DNA of 64,000 nucleotides. Source: Mesorhizobium loti. Lineage in GTDB: Bacteria; Pseudomonadota; Alphaproteobacteria; Rhizobiales; Rhizobiaceae. The notes under the pieces were generated by a model. The model was given only the letters and a program-made list of their open reading frames with translations. It had not been told where the DNA came from and did not search any database. Made by a program: the position numbers and the translations under genes. The DNA lies in assembly GCA_014189435.1 (NCBI GenBank), contig CP050293.1:5151001-5215000 (forward strand), in the 5' to 3' direction. Shown piece by piece: positions 1 through 9,008 of this stretch; within the stretch, counting starts at the first letter, position 1, and every line of letters begins with the position of its first letter.

Positions 1-336
1 ACCGTCGGCGTCGTTGCCGCCGCCCAAGTCGTCACCGACGAGAACCTCATCGGCAAGGTCAATGTCACCGGTCTCGCGCTGCCGTCCGAGTTCAAGAAGT
101 TCATCGACAACGGTTCCAGCCAGGCGGTTGCGCTGTGGAACCCGATCGATCTCGGCTACTCGGCCGTCTACCTCGCCCATGATCTGGCGGTGAAGAAGGA
201 AGAGGCCAAGCCCGGCGCCACGCTGTCGATCGGCCGCGTCGGCAAGGTCACGCTCGACGACACCAACTCGGCCGCGATGGCTCCGCCCTTCCAGTTCGAC
301 AAGACCAACATCGAGAAATTCTCCAAGATCTATTGA
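1..336 (+). CDS. rhaS: Rhamnose ABC transporter substrate-binding protein RhaS (3' part, truncated by window edge)
   Basis: The frame is open from base 1 and ends in TGA at 334-336, giving the last 111 residues of a periplasmic sugar-binding protein of the ribose/rhamnose type. Visible are a C-terminal lobe stretch (ALWNPIDLGYSAVYLAHDL) and the tail ending KFSKIY. In rhizobia the operon order is rhaR-S-T-P-Q-U-K, and the five genes that follow match T, P, Q, U and K, so this is RhaS by position. It would capture L-rhamnose in the periplasm and deliver it to the RhaP/RhaQ permease. The signal peptide and N-lobe lie outside the window. Confidence 0.88.
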   Translation, partial: TVGVVAAAQVVTDENLIGKVNVTGLALPSEFKKFIDNGSSQAVALWNPIDLGYSAVYLAHDLAVKKEEAKPGATLSIGRVGKVTLDDTNSAAMAPPFQFDKTNIEKFSKIY

Positions 337-351
337 TCTGGAGCGGTTGCA

Positions 352-667
352 CCCTCCCCCTTGTGGGGAGGGCATTTGCATATTTCTGAAATGTTGGCCC
401 GGCACGTACCCCCCACCCTTAATCCCTCCCCACAAGGGGGAGGGAGACCCTGCTGGTGCTGATCTCTGCAAATTACTGAGGCCTGGATGCAAGAGCGGAG
501 ATACAGAGCGCGCGGCAGCGTTCCCTCCCCCTTGTGGGGAGGGTTAGGGTGGGGGTCCCTCTTCGTAAGAATCTATATGCGGGTGGCGACATCTCCATGT
601 GCCAGGACCTTGATATGCCTGTAGACCCCGCTCACCTTGTTTGCGACCTTTCCCACAAGGGGGAGGG
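352..667. repeat. Cluster of four hairpin-forming palindromic repeats between rhaS and rhaT
   Basis: Three complete copies of one palindrome (arms CCCTCCCC and GGGGAGGG, 5-base loop CTTGT or ACAAG) lie at 352-372, 424-444 and 523-543. A fourth copy with a shortened left arm lies at 652-667. The copies at 424 and 523 also share a flank (TTAGGGTGGGGG or its complement) and are in opposite orientation. They fill the 278-base gap between rhaS and rhaT, and the fourth lies inside the rhaT reading frame. Such dispersed hairpins are common between genes in rhizobial chromosomes. Here they could protect the rhaS mRNA 3' end or attenuate transcription into rhaT. The sequence shows only the hairpins, not the effect. 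Confidence 0.85.
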
Positions 668-2165
668 TAAAGCAGCCCCACGCCTGACGCTGTCCGGCAT
701 CTCCAAGAGCTTTCCCGGCGTGCGCGCGCTGCACAATGTCAGCCTGTCGCTCTATCCGGGCGAGGTCACCGCGTTGATCGGCGAAAACGGCGCCGGCAAG
801 TCGACGCTGGTCAAGATCATGACCGGCATCTACCAGCCCGATGCGGGCACCATCAGCATCGACGGCGAGGCCGTCACCCTGCCCAGCGCGCATGCCGCCT
901 TCGGCTATGGCGTCACCGCCATCCACCAGGAAACCGTGCTGTTCGACGATTTGACGGTTGCCGAAAACATCTTTCTCGGCCACGCGCCGCGCACGCGCTT
1001 CGGCACCATCGACTGGCGCACGATGCGCAAAAATGCGCGCGAAGTGCTCGACACCATGCATGCAGGCCATATCGACGCCGACGCGCGGCTGAAGGACCTC
1101 GGCATCGCCAACAAGCATCTGGTCGCCGTCGCGCGAGCCATGTCTATCGACGCGCAGATCGTCATCATGGACGAGCCGACCGCCGCGCTTTCGATGAAGG
1201 AGATCGAGGAGCTTTTCCTGCTCATCGAGTTCCTCAAGAGCGAAGGCAAGGCGATCCTGTTCATCAGCCACAAGTTCGACGAGATCTACCGCATCGCCGA
1301 CCGCTACACGGTGTTCCGCGATGGCGAGATGGTCGGCGAAGGCCTGATCAAGGATGCCGGCCAGAGCCAGATCGTGCGCCTGATGGTCGGCCGCGCGGTC
1401 GACCACATCTTCCCGCAGCGCAAGGCCGAGATCGGCGCGCCTGTGCTCTCCGTTTCCGGCCTGTCGCACCCGACCGAATTCAACGACATCGGCTTCGAAT
1501 TGCACAAGGGCGAAATCCTCGGTTTCTACGGCCTTGTCGGCGCCGGGCGCAGCGAGGTGATGCAGGCGATATCGGGCATCACCCGCACCTCAGCCGGCAC
1601 GATCACGCTGGAAGGCAAGACGATCGCGCCGAAATCGGCGGCGGATTCGATCGATGCCGGCATCGTCTATGTGCCGGAGGAGCGCGGCAAGCAAGGCGTG
1701 GTGATCGGCCTGCCGATCTTCCAGAACGTCTCGCTGCCTTCGCTCAAGCGTACCTCCAGATCCGGCCTGCTGCGGCTGGCGGAAGAATTCGATCTGGCCC
1801 GCTCCTACACCGAGCGGCTCGACCTGCGCGCCTCTTCGCTCAGTCAGGATGTCGGTACGCTGTCTGGCGGCAACCAGCAGAAGATCGTCATCGCCAAATG
1901 GCTGGCAACCGCGCCCAAGGTCATCATCCTGGACGAGCCGACCAAGGGCATCGATATCGGCTCCAAGGCCGCGGTGCACGGCTTCATGGCCGAGCTGGTG
2001 GCGCAAGGCCTGTCGGTGATCATGGTGTCGTCCGAACTGCCCGAAATCCTCGGCATGTCCGACCGCGTCGTCGTCATGCGCGAGGGTCTCGTCGCGGCGG
2101 TCTACGACAACAAGGGACTGGACGCCGAAACGCTGGTCAGGACGGCAGCAGGGATCGCGGCATGA
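615..2165 (+). CDS. rhaT: Rhamnose ABC transporter ATP-binding protein RhaT
   Basis: A 516-residue protein with two fused ABC ATPase domains, the architecture of sugar importers of the RbsA/XylG type. The first Walker A (GENGAGKST) is near residue 56. The second domain has a degenerate P-loop (GLVGAGRSE, about 307), a signature LSGGNQQK (about 415) and a Walker B ending ILDEPT. It would energise RhaP/RhaQ at the inner membrane. Family similarity begins only at about residue 20 (APRLTLSGISKSFPG). ATG 615 is preferred because AGGA lies 7 bases upstream. The frame is also open to an ATG at 597 and further back to 534. The first ~20 residues include a stretch (HKGEG) encoded by a truncated palindromic repeat, so the N-terminus looks altered by repeat insertion. 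Confidence 0.92.
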   Translation: MPVDPAHLVCDLSHKGEGKAAPRLTLSGISKSFPGVRALHNVSLSLYPGEVTALIGENGAGKSTLVKIMTGIYQPDAGTISIDGEAVTLPSAHAAFGYGVTAIHQETVLFDDLTVAENIFLGHAPRTRFGTIDWRTMRKNAREVLDTMHAGHIDADARLKDLGIANKHLVAVARAMSIDAQIVIMDEPTAALSMKEIEELFLLIEFLKSEGKAILFISHKFDEIYRIADRYTVFRDGEMVGEGLIKDAGQSQIVRLMVGRAVDHIFPQRKAEIGAPVLSVSGLSHPTEFNDIGFELHKGEILGFYGLVGAGRSEVMQAISGITRTSAGTITLEGKTIAPKSAADSIDAGIVYVPEERGKQGVVIGLPIFQNVSLPSLKRTSRSGLLRLAEEFDLARSYTERLDLRASSLSQDVGTLSGGNQQKIVIAKWLATAPKVIILDEPTKGIDIGSKAAVHGFMAELVAQGLSVIMVSSELPEILGMSDRVVVMREGLVAAVYDNKGLDAETLVRTAAGIAA

Positions 2166-3142
2166 AGGCTTTCCTCAAATACCGCGAAATCTGGCTGTTC
2201 GCGGCCATCGTCGTGCTGATCGGATTGATCTCGACGCGCTTCCCGGCCTTTGCCGACCCCGGCAATCTGCGCCAGGTGTTCAACGACACCTCGATCCTGA
2301 TGATCCTGGCGCTTGGCCAGATGGTTGTCATCCTGACCCGGTCGATCGATCTGTCAATGGCGTCCAACCTCTGCTTCACCGGCATGGTGGTGGCGATGCT
2401 GAACGCCGCGCATCCGGCGATCCCGATCCCGCTGCTGATCGTTATCGCGCTGGCCGTCGGACTGGTGCTGGGCGCCATCAACGGCCTTTTGGTGTGGCGG
2501 CTGAACATCCCCTCGATCGTGGTGACGTTGGGCACGCTGACCATCTATCGCGGCGCCACCTTCGTCCTGTCCGGCGGTGCGTGGGTCAACGCCGACAAGA
2601 TGAGCCCGGACTTCATCGGCTTTCAGCGCGCCGCCTTCCTCGGCATTCCGGTGCTGTCGTGGATCGCCATCCTGGTCATCGGGCTGTTCTTCGTCTTGAT
2701 GACGCGCACCGCGCTCGGCCGCTCGATCTATGCCATCGGCGTCAACCCGACGGCATCGGTCTATGCCGGCATCGATGTCGGCCGGACGAAGTTCATCGTC
2801 TTCTGCATCTCCGGCATGATCGGCGGGCTTTCCGGCTACCTCTGGATCTCGCGTTACGTCATCGCCTCGGTCGAGGTCGCCAACGGCTATGAGCTCAACA
2901 TCATCGCCGCCTGCGTTATCGGCGGCATCTCGATCGCCGGCGGCATCGGCTCGGTCGGCGGCGCGGTGCTCGGCGCGCTGTTCCTCGGCATCATTTCCAA
3001 CGCGCTGCCGGTCATCAACATCTCGCCCTTCTGGCAGATGGCGATTTCGGGCAGCGCCATCATTCTGGCCGTCGTGCTCAATGCGCGCGGCGAACGCCAG
3101 CAGGGCCGCATCATCCTCAGAAAGGTGGAAGCGGTGACATGA
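2162..3142 (+). CDS. rhaP: Rhamnose ABC transporter permease RhaP
   Basis: A 326-residue polytopic inner-membrane permease of the ribose/xylose/rhamnose family (BPD_transp_2). It has a run of hydrophobic helices and the family segment [16 protein letters not shown]. The start ATG overlaps the rhaT stop (ATGA), indicating translational coupling. It would pair with RhaQ to form the rhamnose channel driven by RhaT. A longer upstream frame exists but lies within rhaT in another phase and is not expected to be translated. Confidence 0.92.
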   Translation: MKAFLKYREIWLFAAIVVLIGLISTRFPAFADPGNLRQVFNDTSILMILALGQMVVILTRSIDLSMASNLCFTGMVVAMLNAAHPAIPIPLLIVIALAVGLVLGAINGLLVWRLNIPSIVVTLGTLTIYRGATFVLSGGAWVNADKMSPDFIGFQRAAFLGIPVLSWIAILVIGLFFVLMTRTALGRSIYAIGVNPTASVYAGIDVGRTKFIVFCISGMIGGLSGYLWISRYVIASVEVANGYELNIIAACVIGGISIAGGIGSVGGAVLGALFLGIISNALPVINISPFWQMAISGSAIILAVVLNARGERQQGRIILRKVEAVT

Positions 3143-4134
3143 CCGACATCCCCGCCCCGCGCCACATTCCCGACCGGCTCGACAAGCCACTGCGTTCCGC
3201 GATCTTTTCCTGGGAAGCACTGCTGGTCGTGGTGGCCGTCGCCATCTTCGCCATCAACAGCTTCGCCTCGCCCTATTTCCTCGACCCGTACTCGCTGTCC
3301 GATCTCACCTTCAATTTCACCGAGAAGGGCCTGATCGCCTTCGCCATGGCGCTGCTGATCATTTCGGGCGAGATCGACCTGTCCGTCGCCGCCATCATCG
3401 CGCTCGCCTCGACGATGATGGGCATGGCGGTGCAGGCCGGCGCCGGCACACCGGTGCTGGTGCTGATCGGCATCGTCGTCGGGCTCGGCTGCGGCGCCTT
3501 CAACGGGTTGCTGGTGACAAGGCTCGGGCTGCCCTCCATCGTCGTCACCATCGGCACGATGAGCCTGTTTCGCGGCATCGCCTTCATCATCCTCGGCGAC
3601 CAGGCCTACAAGGGCTACCCCTCAAGCTTCGCCTTTTTCGGCCAGGGCTATGTCTGGTGGGTGGTGTCGTTCGAACTGGTGCTCTTCCTCATTGCGGCCG
3701 TCGTCTACTGGTTCTTGCTGCACCGCACGAGTTTCGGCCGACGCGTCTTTGCCATAGGCAACAATCCGGTCGCAGCGCAATTTTCCGGCGTGCGCGTCGG
3801 CCGCACCAAGTTCATCCTGTTCTGCCTGACCGGGCTGATGTCGGGCATCGCCTCGGTGCTGATCACCTCGCGCCTTGGCTCGACACGGCCGTCGATTGCA
3901 CAGGGTTACGAACTGGAAGTCATCACCATGGTGGTGCTCGGCGGCGTCAGCATTCTCGGCGGCGCAGGCAGCATTCTGGGCGTCGTGCTCGCCGCCTTCA
4001 TCATGGGGCTGGTGACCTTCGGGCTTGGCCTGCTCAATGTGCCCGGCATCGTCATGTCGATCTTCATCGGCCTGCTGCTGATCATCGTCATCGCGCTGCC
4101 GATCGTCTGGCGGCGGCTGCGCGGAGGGCGCTGA
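3139..4134 (+). CDS. rhaQ: Rhamnose ABC transporter permease RhaQ
   Basis: A 331-residue second permease of the same family as RhaP. It has the matching segment [15 protein letters not shown] after the second helix and about eight to ten hydrophobic segments. Its ATG overlaps the rhaP TGA by four bases, and its own stop overlaps the next start (TGATG). Two different permeases with one double ATPase is the known rhizobial rhamnose transporter arrangement. Confidence 0.92.
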   Translation: MTDIPAPRHIPDRLDKPLRSAIFSWEALLVVVAVAIFAINSFASPYFLDPYSLSDLTFNFTEKGLIAFAMALLIISGEIDLSVAAIIALASTMMGMAVQAGAGTPVLVLIGIVVGLGCGAFNGLLVTRLGLPSIVVTIGTMSLFRGIAFIILGDQAYKGYPSSFAFFGQGYVWWVVSFELVLFLIAAVVYWFLLHRTSFGRRVFAIGNNPVAAQFSGVRVGRTKFILFCLTGLMSGIASVLITSRLGSTRPSIAQGYELEVITMVVLGGVSILGGAGSILGVVLAAFIMGLVTFGLGLLNVPGIVMSIFIGLLLIIVIALPIVWRRLRGGR

Positions 4135-4451
4135 TGCCTGAGAAATACGCGTTCAAGATGAAGCTGAAGCCCGGCATGAAGGCCGAGTACAGGAAGCGTC
4201 ACGACGAGATCTGGCCGGCGCTGGTATCACTGCTGAAGCAGGCCGGCGTCTCCGATTACTCCATCTACCTCGACGAGGAGACCAATATCCTGTTCGGCGT
4301 GCTGTGGCGGCGAGACGACCACGGCATGGACGAACTGCCCAAGCATCCGGTGATGCAGCGCTGGTGGGCACACATGGCCGACATCATGGAAACCAGGCCG
4401 GACAACGAGCCGGTGGCCGTGCCGCTGGAAACCGTGTTCCATATGGCATGA
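4134..4451 (+). CDS. rhaU: L-rhamnose mutarotase
   Basis: A 105-residue cytoplasmic protein of the RhaM/RhaU family. It interconverts the alpha and beta anomers of L-rhamnose so that the correct anomer is available for catabolism. Family features are the N-terminal [19 protein letters not shown] stretch, the central [18 protein letters not shown], the conserved RWW, and the PLETVFHM end. Length is normal for the family (about 104). It sits between rhaQ and rhaK with overlapping stop/start codons on both sides. Confidence 0.94.
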   Translation: MPEKYAFKMKLKPGMKAEYRKRHDEIWPALVSLLKQAGVSDYSIYLDEETNILFGVLWRRDDHGMDELPKHPVMQRWWAHMADIMETRPDNEPVAVPLETVFHMA

Positions 4452-5824
4452 GTGCGATGCGCCACGTGGCCGTCATCGACATCGGCAAGACCAACGCCAA
4501 GGTGGCGCTGGTCGACCTCGCCACGCTGAGCGAGATGGCGCTGCGCCGCATGGCCAATGCGCCGGTGCGGCAGGCGCCCTACCCGCACCACGATGTCGAG
4601 GCCTTGTGGACGTTCATCCTCGACAGCCTTGCCAGCCTCAACCGCGAGCAGCGCATCGACGCCATATCGATCACCACCCATGGCGCGACGGGCGCACTGG
4701 TCGATGCCGCGGGCGAGCTGGTGCTGCCGGTGCTCGACTATGAATTCGACGGCCCTGACCGGCTGGCAGCGGATTATGAAGCGATCCGCCCGCCTTTCGC
4801 CGAGACCGGCACGCCGCGCCTGCCGCTCGGCCTCAATCTCGCTGCGCAATTCTTCTGGCAGCAGAAAAGCTTCGCGGCGGAATTCGCCAAGGCTGCCGCG
4901 ATGCTGATGTACCCGCAATACTGGGCCTTGCGCCTGACCGGCATAGCCGCCAACGAGGTGACTTCGCTCGGCTGCCACACCGATCTGTGGAACCCTTGGA
5001 AGGCGGATTTTTCATCATTGGTCGACAGCCTGGAATGGCGCGACCTGATGGCGCCGGTGCGGCCGGCGAGCGATCGCCTCGGCCCGATCCTGCCCATCGT
5101 TGCGGTGCGAACCGGACTCGATCCGCAAACGCCAGTGTTCTGCGGCTTACATGATTCCAACGCCTCGCTGCTGCCGCATCTGCTGTCCGACAAACCGCCT
5201 TTCTCCGTCGTCTCGACCGGCACCTGGGTGGTGTCGATGGCAGTCGGCGGCAAACAGATTGCGCTGGATGCCGCGCGCGACACGCTGGTCAATGTCAACG
5301 CACTCGGCAATCCCGTTCCCTCGGCGCGCTTCATGGGTGGCCGCGAGTTTTCCGTGCTGACGAAGGACCAGCCGGAACAGTGGACCGAAGCCGATGTCGG
5401 CGCCGTGCTGGCGCAAAAGGTGCTGCTGCTGCCGTCGACCCAGCAAGGGTCGGGGCCGTTCCCGCATCAGGCTGCGACATGGCTCAACGCCGACGGCATG
5501 AACAATGGCCAGCGCTTTGCCGCCATCTCGTTCTATCTGGCCTTGATGACGGCGACCTGCCTCGACCTGATCGGCGCCGACGGCCCGACCACTGTCGAAG
5601 GTCCCTTTGCCCGCAACCGGCTCTTTGTCGGCATGCTGGCAGCCAGCACGGCACGCGCCGTTGTTGCGTCCGAAGCCGCCACCGGCACCAGCATCGGCGC
5701 GGCGCTCCTGGCCTCCGATCAGACAACGACGCAAGGCAAAGGCGAAAGAATGGAGCCGCCGACCGACCCGGTTTGGGCCGACTACGTCAGCGCATGGCGC
5801 GCCGCGGTCGAAGCGCAGGGCTGA
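4448..5824 (+). CDS. rhaK: FGGY-family sugar kinase, rhamnulokinase-like RhaK
   Basis: A 458-residue carbohydrate kinase. The N-terminal phosphate loop ([14 protein letters not shown], near residue 10) and the later segment [15 protein letters not shown] are typical of FGGY kinases. In rhizobia the kinase ending the rha operon is needed for rhamnose growth and, by published work on Rhizobium, also for activity of the RhaSTPQ importer. The start ATG overlaps the rhaU stop. The stop at 5822-5824 is immediately followed by the stop codon of the convergent racemase gene, leaving no intergenic space. The protein is somewhat shorter than enterobacterial RhaB (about 489) and diverges from it, so substrate is assigned mostly from context. 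Confidence 0.85.
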   Translation: MSAMRHVAVIDIGKTNAKVALVDLATLSEMALRRMANAPVRQAPYPHHDVEALWTFILDSLASLNREQRIDAISITTHGATGALVDAAGELVLPVLDYEFDGPDRLAADYEAIRPPFAETGTPRLPLGLNLAAQFFWQQKSFAAEFAKAAAMLMYPQYWALRLTGIAANEVTSLGCHTDLWNPWKADFSSLVDSLEWRDLMAPVRPASDRLGPILPIVAVRTGLDPQTPVFCGLHDSNASLLPHLLSDKPPFSVVSTGTWVVSMAVGGKQIALDAARDTLVNVNALGNPVPSARFMGGREFSVLTKDQPEQWTEADVGAVLAQKVLLLPSTQQGSGPFPHQAATWLNADGMNNGQRFAAISFYLALMTATCLDLIGADGPTTVEGPFARNRLFVGMLAASTARAVVASEAATGTSIGAALLASDQTTTQGKGERMEPPTDPVWADYVSAWRAAVEAQG

Positions 5825-7651
5825 CTACAAGATCCGCTTGCCGAAAACCGACATGACGAAGTTGATCACGTCGGTGCCGATCCGTGGCTCCAGACCTGCG
5901 GTCAGACCCGAAACATCCATCGACAACAGACCACCGGAGAGCGCGACCGCCTCCATCGCCTGATGCGTTTCGCGCACCGTCAGCCCACCGGAGCCCGCTG
6001 CCCAGCCGGCGAATTCAGTCACTGTGGGCGAGTAGCTGACATGAAAACCTTGCGTGCCCGACGTGGCGATGCGGATCGCTTCATGCATCAGGTCGCGCAT
6101 GCCCATGGCGTCGATGTCGGTCATGGTGAAGGCGGAGACGCGCGAGTCCTTCAGCACGCGCGCCTCGGCCGGGTCGGCGTGGCGGAGGCCGACAATGACG
6201 ACATTCTCCGGCGACAGCTGCGGCTGCAGCGCGCCCGCCTTGTGGTCGAGGCCGAGGGTGCGCGCCAGGACCGAGCCTTCCGGCAGGTCGATGCCGTCCT
6301 CGTCCTCGGGCATCAGGGCGGCTATGGAATCGATCCAGATCAGGCCGAAGGAATGCGTCGCGCGCGCCGTCGCGGTCAGCGCCTTGTGGACGATGCGACG
6401 GTCGGTACCGACTGTCAGCCGGATCAGCCCCGATGGCGGCCGCTCGATATCGGCCAGTTCCACGACGTCGAAATTCATCGCTTCCAGCCGCGCGCCGGTG
6501 CCTTCCCGGGCCAGGATGCCGGCTGTCCCCTGCTCGGCCATGATCTGCACCATCTTGCGGCCGGAAAAGTCCTCGACGTCATGCATCGGGGCCTTCTCGA
6601 CATATTCCGAAGTCATCGCCAACAGCATGGCGCCATAGCTCATGCGGAAGGCGACGCGGTCGCCGACGGCCGGCGGCGGATCGGCGTCGGCGACATCGAG
6701 CAGCAGATGGTCGCTGGAGGCGCCGAGCACCCGTATCCCCTTGGCGATCGGCGTCAGCCCCTCGACCAGCACGTCCTCGCGGCCAATATTGGCGATAGCG
6801 CGCAGCCTGTCGCCCTCGTCGGGAAAGACCGGCTGGTTGCCGAAGGCGTCGTAGCCCGATTGGCCGATCGGCCGTGACGGCTTGAGCTTGACCTCGATGA
6901 TGTCGCTGGTCAGCCGGCAGGCATCGGGTTCAAGTTCCGCCCATGGCGTGTCGCGGAAGGTCTCGACGCCGCCCTGCAGGATCGCCTCGCCGACCCGCAG
7001 ATTGTTGATGCCGGCCGGCAGTCTGCCTTCGAGCAGCAGCGGCAGCGACGACGAGGCGCCGCCGGAAATCCAGTCGAGGCTTTTGCCGGACAGGCGTTCG
7101 GTCTTGTAGGCATGGGCGACGAGTTGCCCGAGGTTTTCCGGCGTCGGCATGATGGCGCCGAAGCAGCCGAGATTGGTGCCGATGCCGGCGATGCGCACGC
7201 CCTTGAATTCCTGGATCTGTTCGACCGTCGGAATAAGGTCGTTTGGCCAGATGCCTTCGCGGAGATCGCCGAGATCGATCATCAGCATGATGTCGTGAAC
7301 CCGGCCCATGCGCTCGGCGATACGCGAAATCTCGCGGATGGTGGCGAGTTCCGACTGCAGGCTGATGTCGACGGTGCGCACCACCTCCTCGACACGCGCC
7401 ATCGGCGGGCTGCGCAGCAGCATGATCGGCGCGTTGATGCCGCTGTCACGCAGCCGGCGGATGTTCTCGAAGCGCGATTCTGCGATGCCGGCAACGCCGC
7501 CGCGCAGCATGGCGCGCGCCACTTGCGGCATGCCGCAGGTGCCCTTGGTGACGCCGAACACCTTGATGCCCGATAGCGCGCAGCGCTCGACGATCGTGCG
7601 GGCGTTGCGCTCGATGCGGCCAAGGTCGATGGCGACTTGCGGTCCCGACAT
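5825..7651 (-). CDS. PLP-dependent alanine/ornithine-type racemase fused to a degenerate arginase-like domain
   Basis: A 608-residue two-part protein. Residues 1 to about 365 form a fold-III PLP racemase of the alanine/ornithine racemase type, with the PLP lysine expected at K36 in VFGVTKGTCG and a typical SGGASSSLPLLLEG stretch. Residues about 367-608 align throughout with bacterial arginases (PENVVIVGLRHADPAE, FTMTDIDAMGMRDLM, GGLTVRETHQAMEA, ending SVFGKRIL). The manganese-site motifs are lost: GGDHS reads GTDRR (~415), DAHGD reads DSIAA (~441), and the DxD of SLDLDGLD reads SYSPTVTEF (~539). The second domain is therefore probably non-catalytic. ATG 7651 is chosen for its GGAGG site. It lies one base after the dadA stop, so the two are coupled. 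A role in D-amino acid (perhaps basic amino acid) metabolism is inferred. Confidence 0.8.
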   Translation of the reverse strand: MSGPQVAIDLGRIERNARTIVERCALSGIKVFGVTKGTCGMPQVARAMLRGGVAGIAESRFENIRRLRDSGINAPIMLLRSPPMARVEEVVRTVDISLQSELATIREISRIAERMGRVHDIMLMIDLGDLREGIWPNDLIPTVEQIQEFKGVRIAGIGTNLGCFGAIMPTPENLGQLVAHAYKTERLSGKSLDWISGGASSSLPLLLEGRLPAGINNLRVGEAILQGGVETFRDTPWAELEPDACRLTSDIIEVKLKPSRPIGQSGYDAFGNQPVFPDEGDRLRAIANIGREDVLVEGLTPIAKGIRVLGASSDHLLLDVADADPPPAVGDRVAFRMSYGAMLLAMTSEYVEKAPMHDVEDFSGRKMVQIMAEQGTAGILAREGTGARLEAMNFDVVELADIERPPSGLIRLTVGTDRRIVHKALTATARATHSFGLIWIDSIAALMPEDEDGIDLPEGSVLARTLGLDHKAGALQPQLSPENVVIVGLRHADPAEARVLKDSRVSAFTMTDIDAMGMRDLMHEAIRIATSGTQGFHVSYSPTVTEFAGWAAGSGGLTVRETHQAMEAVALSGGLLSMDVSGLTAGLEPRIGTDVINFVMSVFGKRIL

Positions 7652-7652
7652 C

Positions 7653-8903
7653 TTAGCCTCCGTAAACCAGCCCTTGCGGGTCGATCTCCGGCTTGCGGCC
7701 GGCGACGAGGTCGGCAAGGAATTTTCCCGAGCCGCAGGCCATGGTCCAGCCGACATGGCCGTGGCCGGTGTCGAGATAGAGGTTTTTGTAGCGCGCCTGG
7801 CCGATGACCGGCACCGAGTTCGGCATCATCGGCCGCAGGCCCGCCCACAGCTCGGCCTTGTTCTCGTCGAAGGCACCAGGGAACAGATCCTTGCCGGTCC
7901 TGAACATGGCAGCGAAGTCGCTGGGCTTATGGCTGCGGTCGAAGCCGGTGAATTCGGCGGTCGAGGCGAGCCGCAGCCGGTTGCCAAGCCTGGAATAGGC
8001 GATCAACTGATCCTCGTCGGCACCGCCCATGGTCGGCCCCTTGCTCTCGTCCTCCAGCGGAATGGTCGCGGTATAACCCTTCACCGGATAGACAGGCAGG
8101 TCGATGCCGTAGCGGCGCCCGAGAAGGCCGCTCTCCGGTCCCATCGAGATGACCACGGCATCGCCGGCGACCGGCCCGGCCGAAGTCATCACCGCGCGCA
8201 CCCGGTCGCCCTCGATGTCGAGGCCCTCAACCGTCGTGCCGTAGAGAAATTTCACGCCGAGCTTTTCTGCTGAATAGGCCGCGAGCTTTTCCACGAACTG
8301 CCGGGAATCGCCGGTCTGGTCGATCGGCGAATAGACGCCGCCGGCGATCTTTTCCTTCACGCCGGCAAGACCCGGTTCAAGCTCGATCAGCCGCTCCCGA
8401 CCGACGATCTCGATCGGCAGGCCGTGCTCGGCCAGGTAGCGATAATTGTCGGTGCCGGTGTCGAGGCTGTGCTGCGAGCGGAAGAAATAAAGGATGCCCT
8501 TCTTGCGCTCGTCATAGTGAATGCCTGAAACGGCTGAGATGGCGTTGATGCAGTCGCGCGAATAGAGCGCCAGGCGCAGCTTGACCCGGCTGTTGGCGCG
8601 CAGGCGCTCTTTCGTGCATTGGCGCAGGAAGCGCAGGCTCCAGGCGAGGAAATAGGGATCGAAGCGCAGCCGGACCTTGATGCCGAGATCATGGTTGTAG
8701 AGCGCACGCAGGAAGGTCTTCAGCGCCGCCGGCGAAGCCCAGGCGGTGGCATCGCCTGGCGAGACCAGGCCGGCGTTCGACTGACTGGTGCCGCGCGCCG
8801 GCGCCGCATGGCGCTCGATCACGGTGACCTCGTGGCCGTCACTCGCCAGATAATAGGCGGCGGCCGTACCGACGACACCGGCCCCGAGCACCGTTATTTT
8901 CAT
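7653..8903 (-). CDS. dadA: FAD-dependent D-amino acid dehydrogenase (DadA family)
   Basis: A 416-residue flavoprotein of the DAO/DadA family. It begins with the dinucleotide motif GAGVVGTAAAYYLASDGHEV (residues 7-26), followed by the DadA-like stretch TSQSNAGLVSPGDATAWASP, and near the C-terminus has GHGHVGWTMACGSGK, which closes around FAD. The reaction is oxidative deamination of D-amino acids to 2-oxo acids, passing electrons to the respiratory chain at the inner membrane. ATG 8903 has a purine-rich site (GGGGGA) just upstream. It is first in a two-gene unit with the racemase fusion: together they could convert L- to D-amino acid and oxidise it. Substrate is unknown; D-alanine is the classical one. 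Confidence 0.88.
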   Translation of the reverse strand: MKITVLGAGVVGTAAAYYLASDGHEVTVIERHAAPARGTSQSNAGLVSPGDATAWASPAALKTFLRALYNHDLGIKVRLRFDPYFLAWSLRFLRQCTKERLRANSRVKLRLALYSRDCINAISAVSGIHYDERKKGILYFFRSQHSLDTGTDNYRYLAEHGLPIEIVGRERLIELEPGLAGVKEKIAGGVYSPIDQTGDSRQFVEKLAAYSAEKLGVKFLYGTTVEGLDIEGDRVRAVMTSAGPVAGDAVVISMGPESGLLGRRYGIDLPVYPVKGYTATIPLEDESKGPTMGGADEDQLIAYSRLGNRLRLASTAEFTGFDRSHKPSDFAAMFRTGKDLFPGAFDENKAELWAGLRPMMPNSVPVIGQARYKNLYLDTGHGHVGWTMACGSGKFLADLVAGRKPEIDPQGLVYGG

Positions 8904-9008
8904 GCCATCCCCCAAAGACTCCACGCGACGCAACGCCTCCACGCCGTGCCGCGAATGCCTTCAATAGCGCTTCGCCGCGTGCCTTGCGAGCCCTTGGGGG
9001 AACCCGGC

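Noticed and set aside
573..1505. Long antisense frames within rhaT and other genes
   Set aside because: Shadows of the real genes in a GC-rich genome; no motifs.
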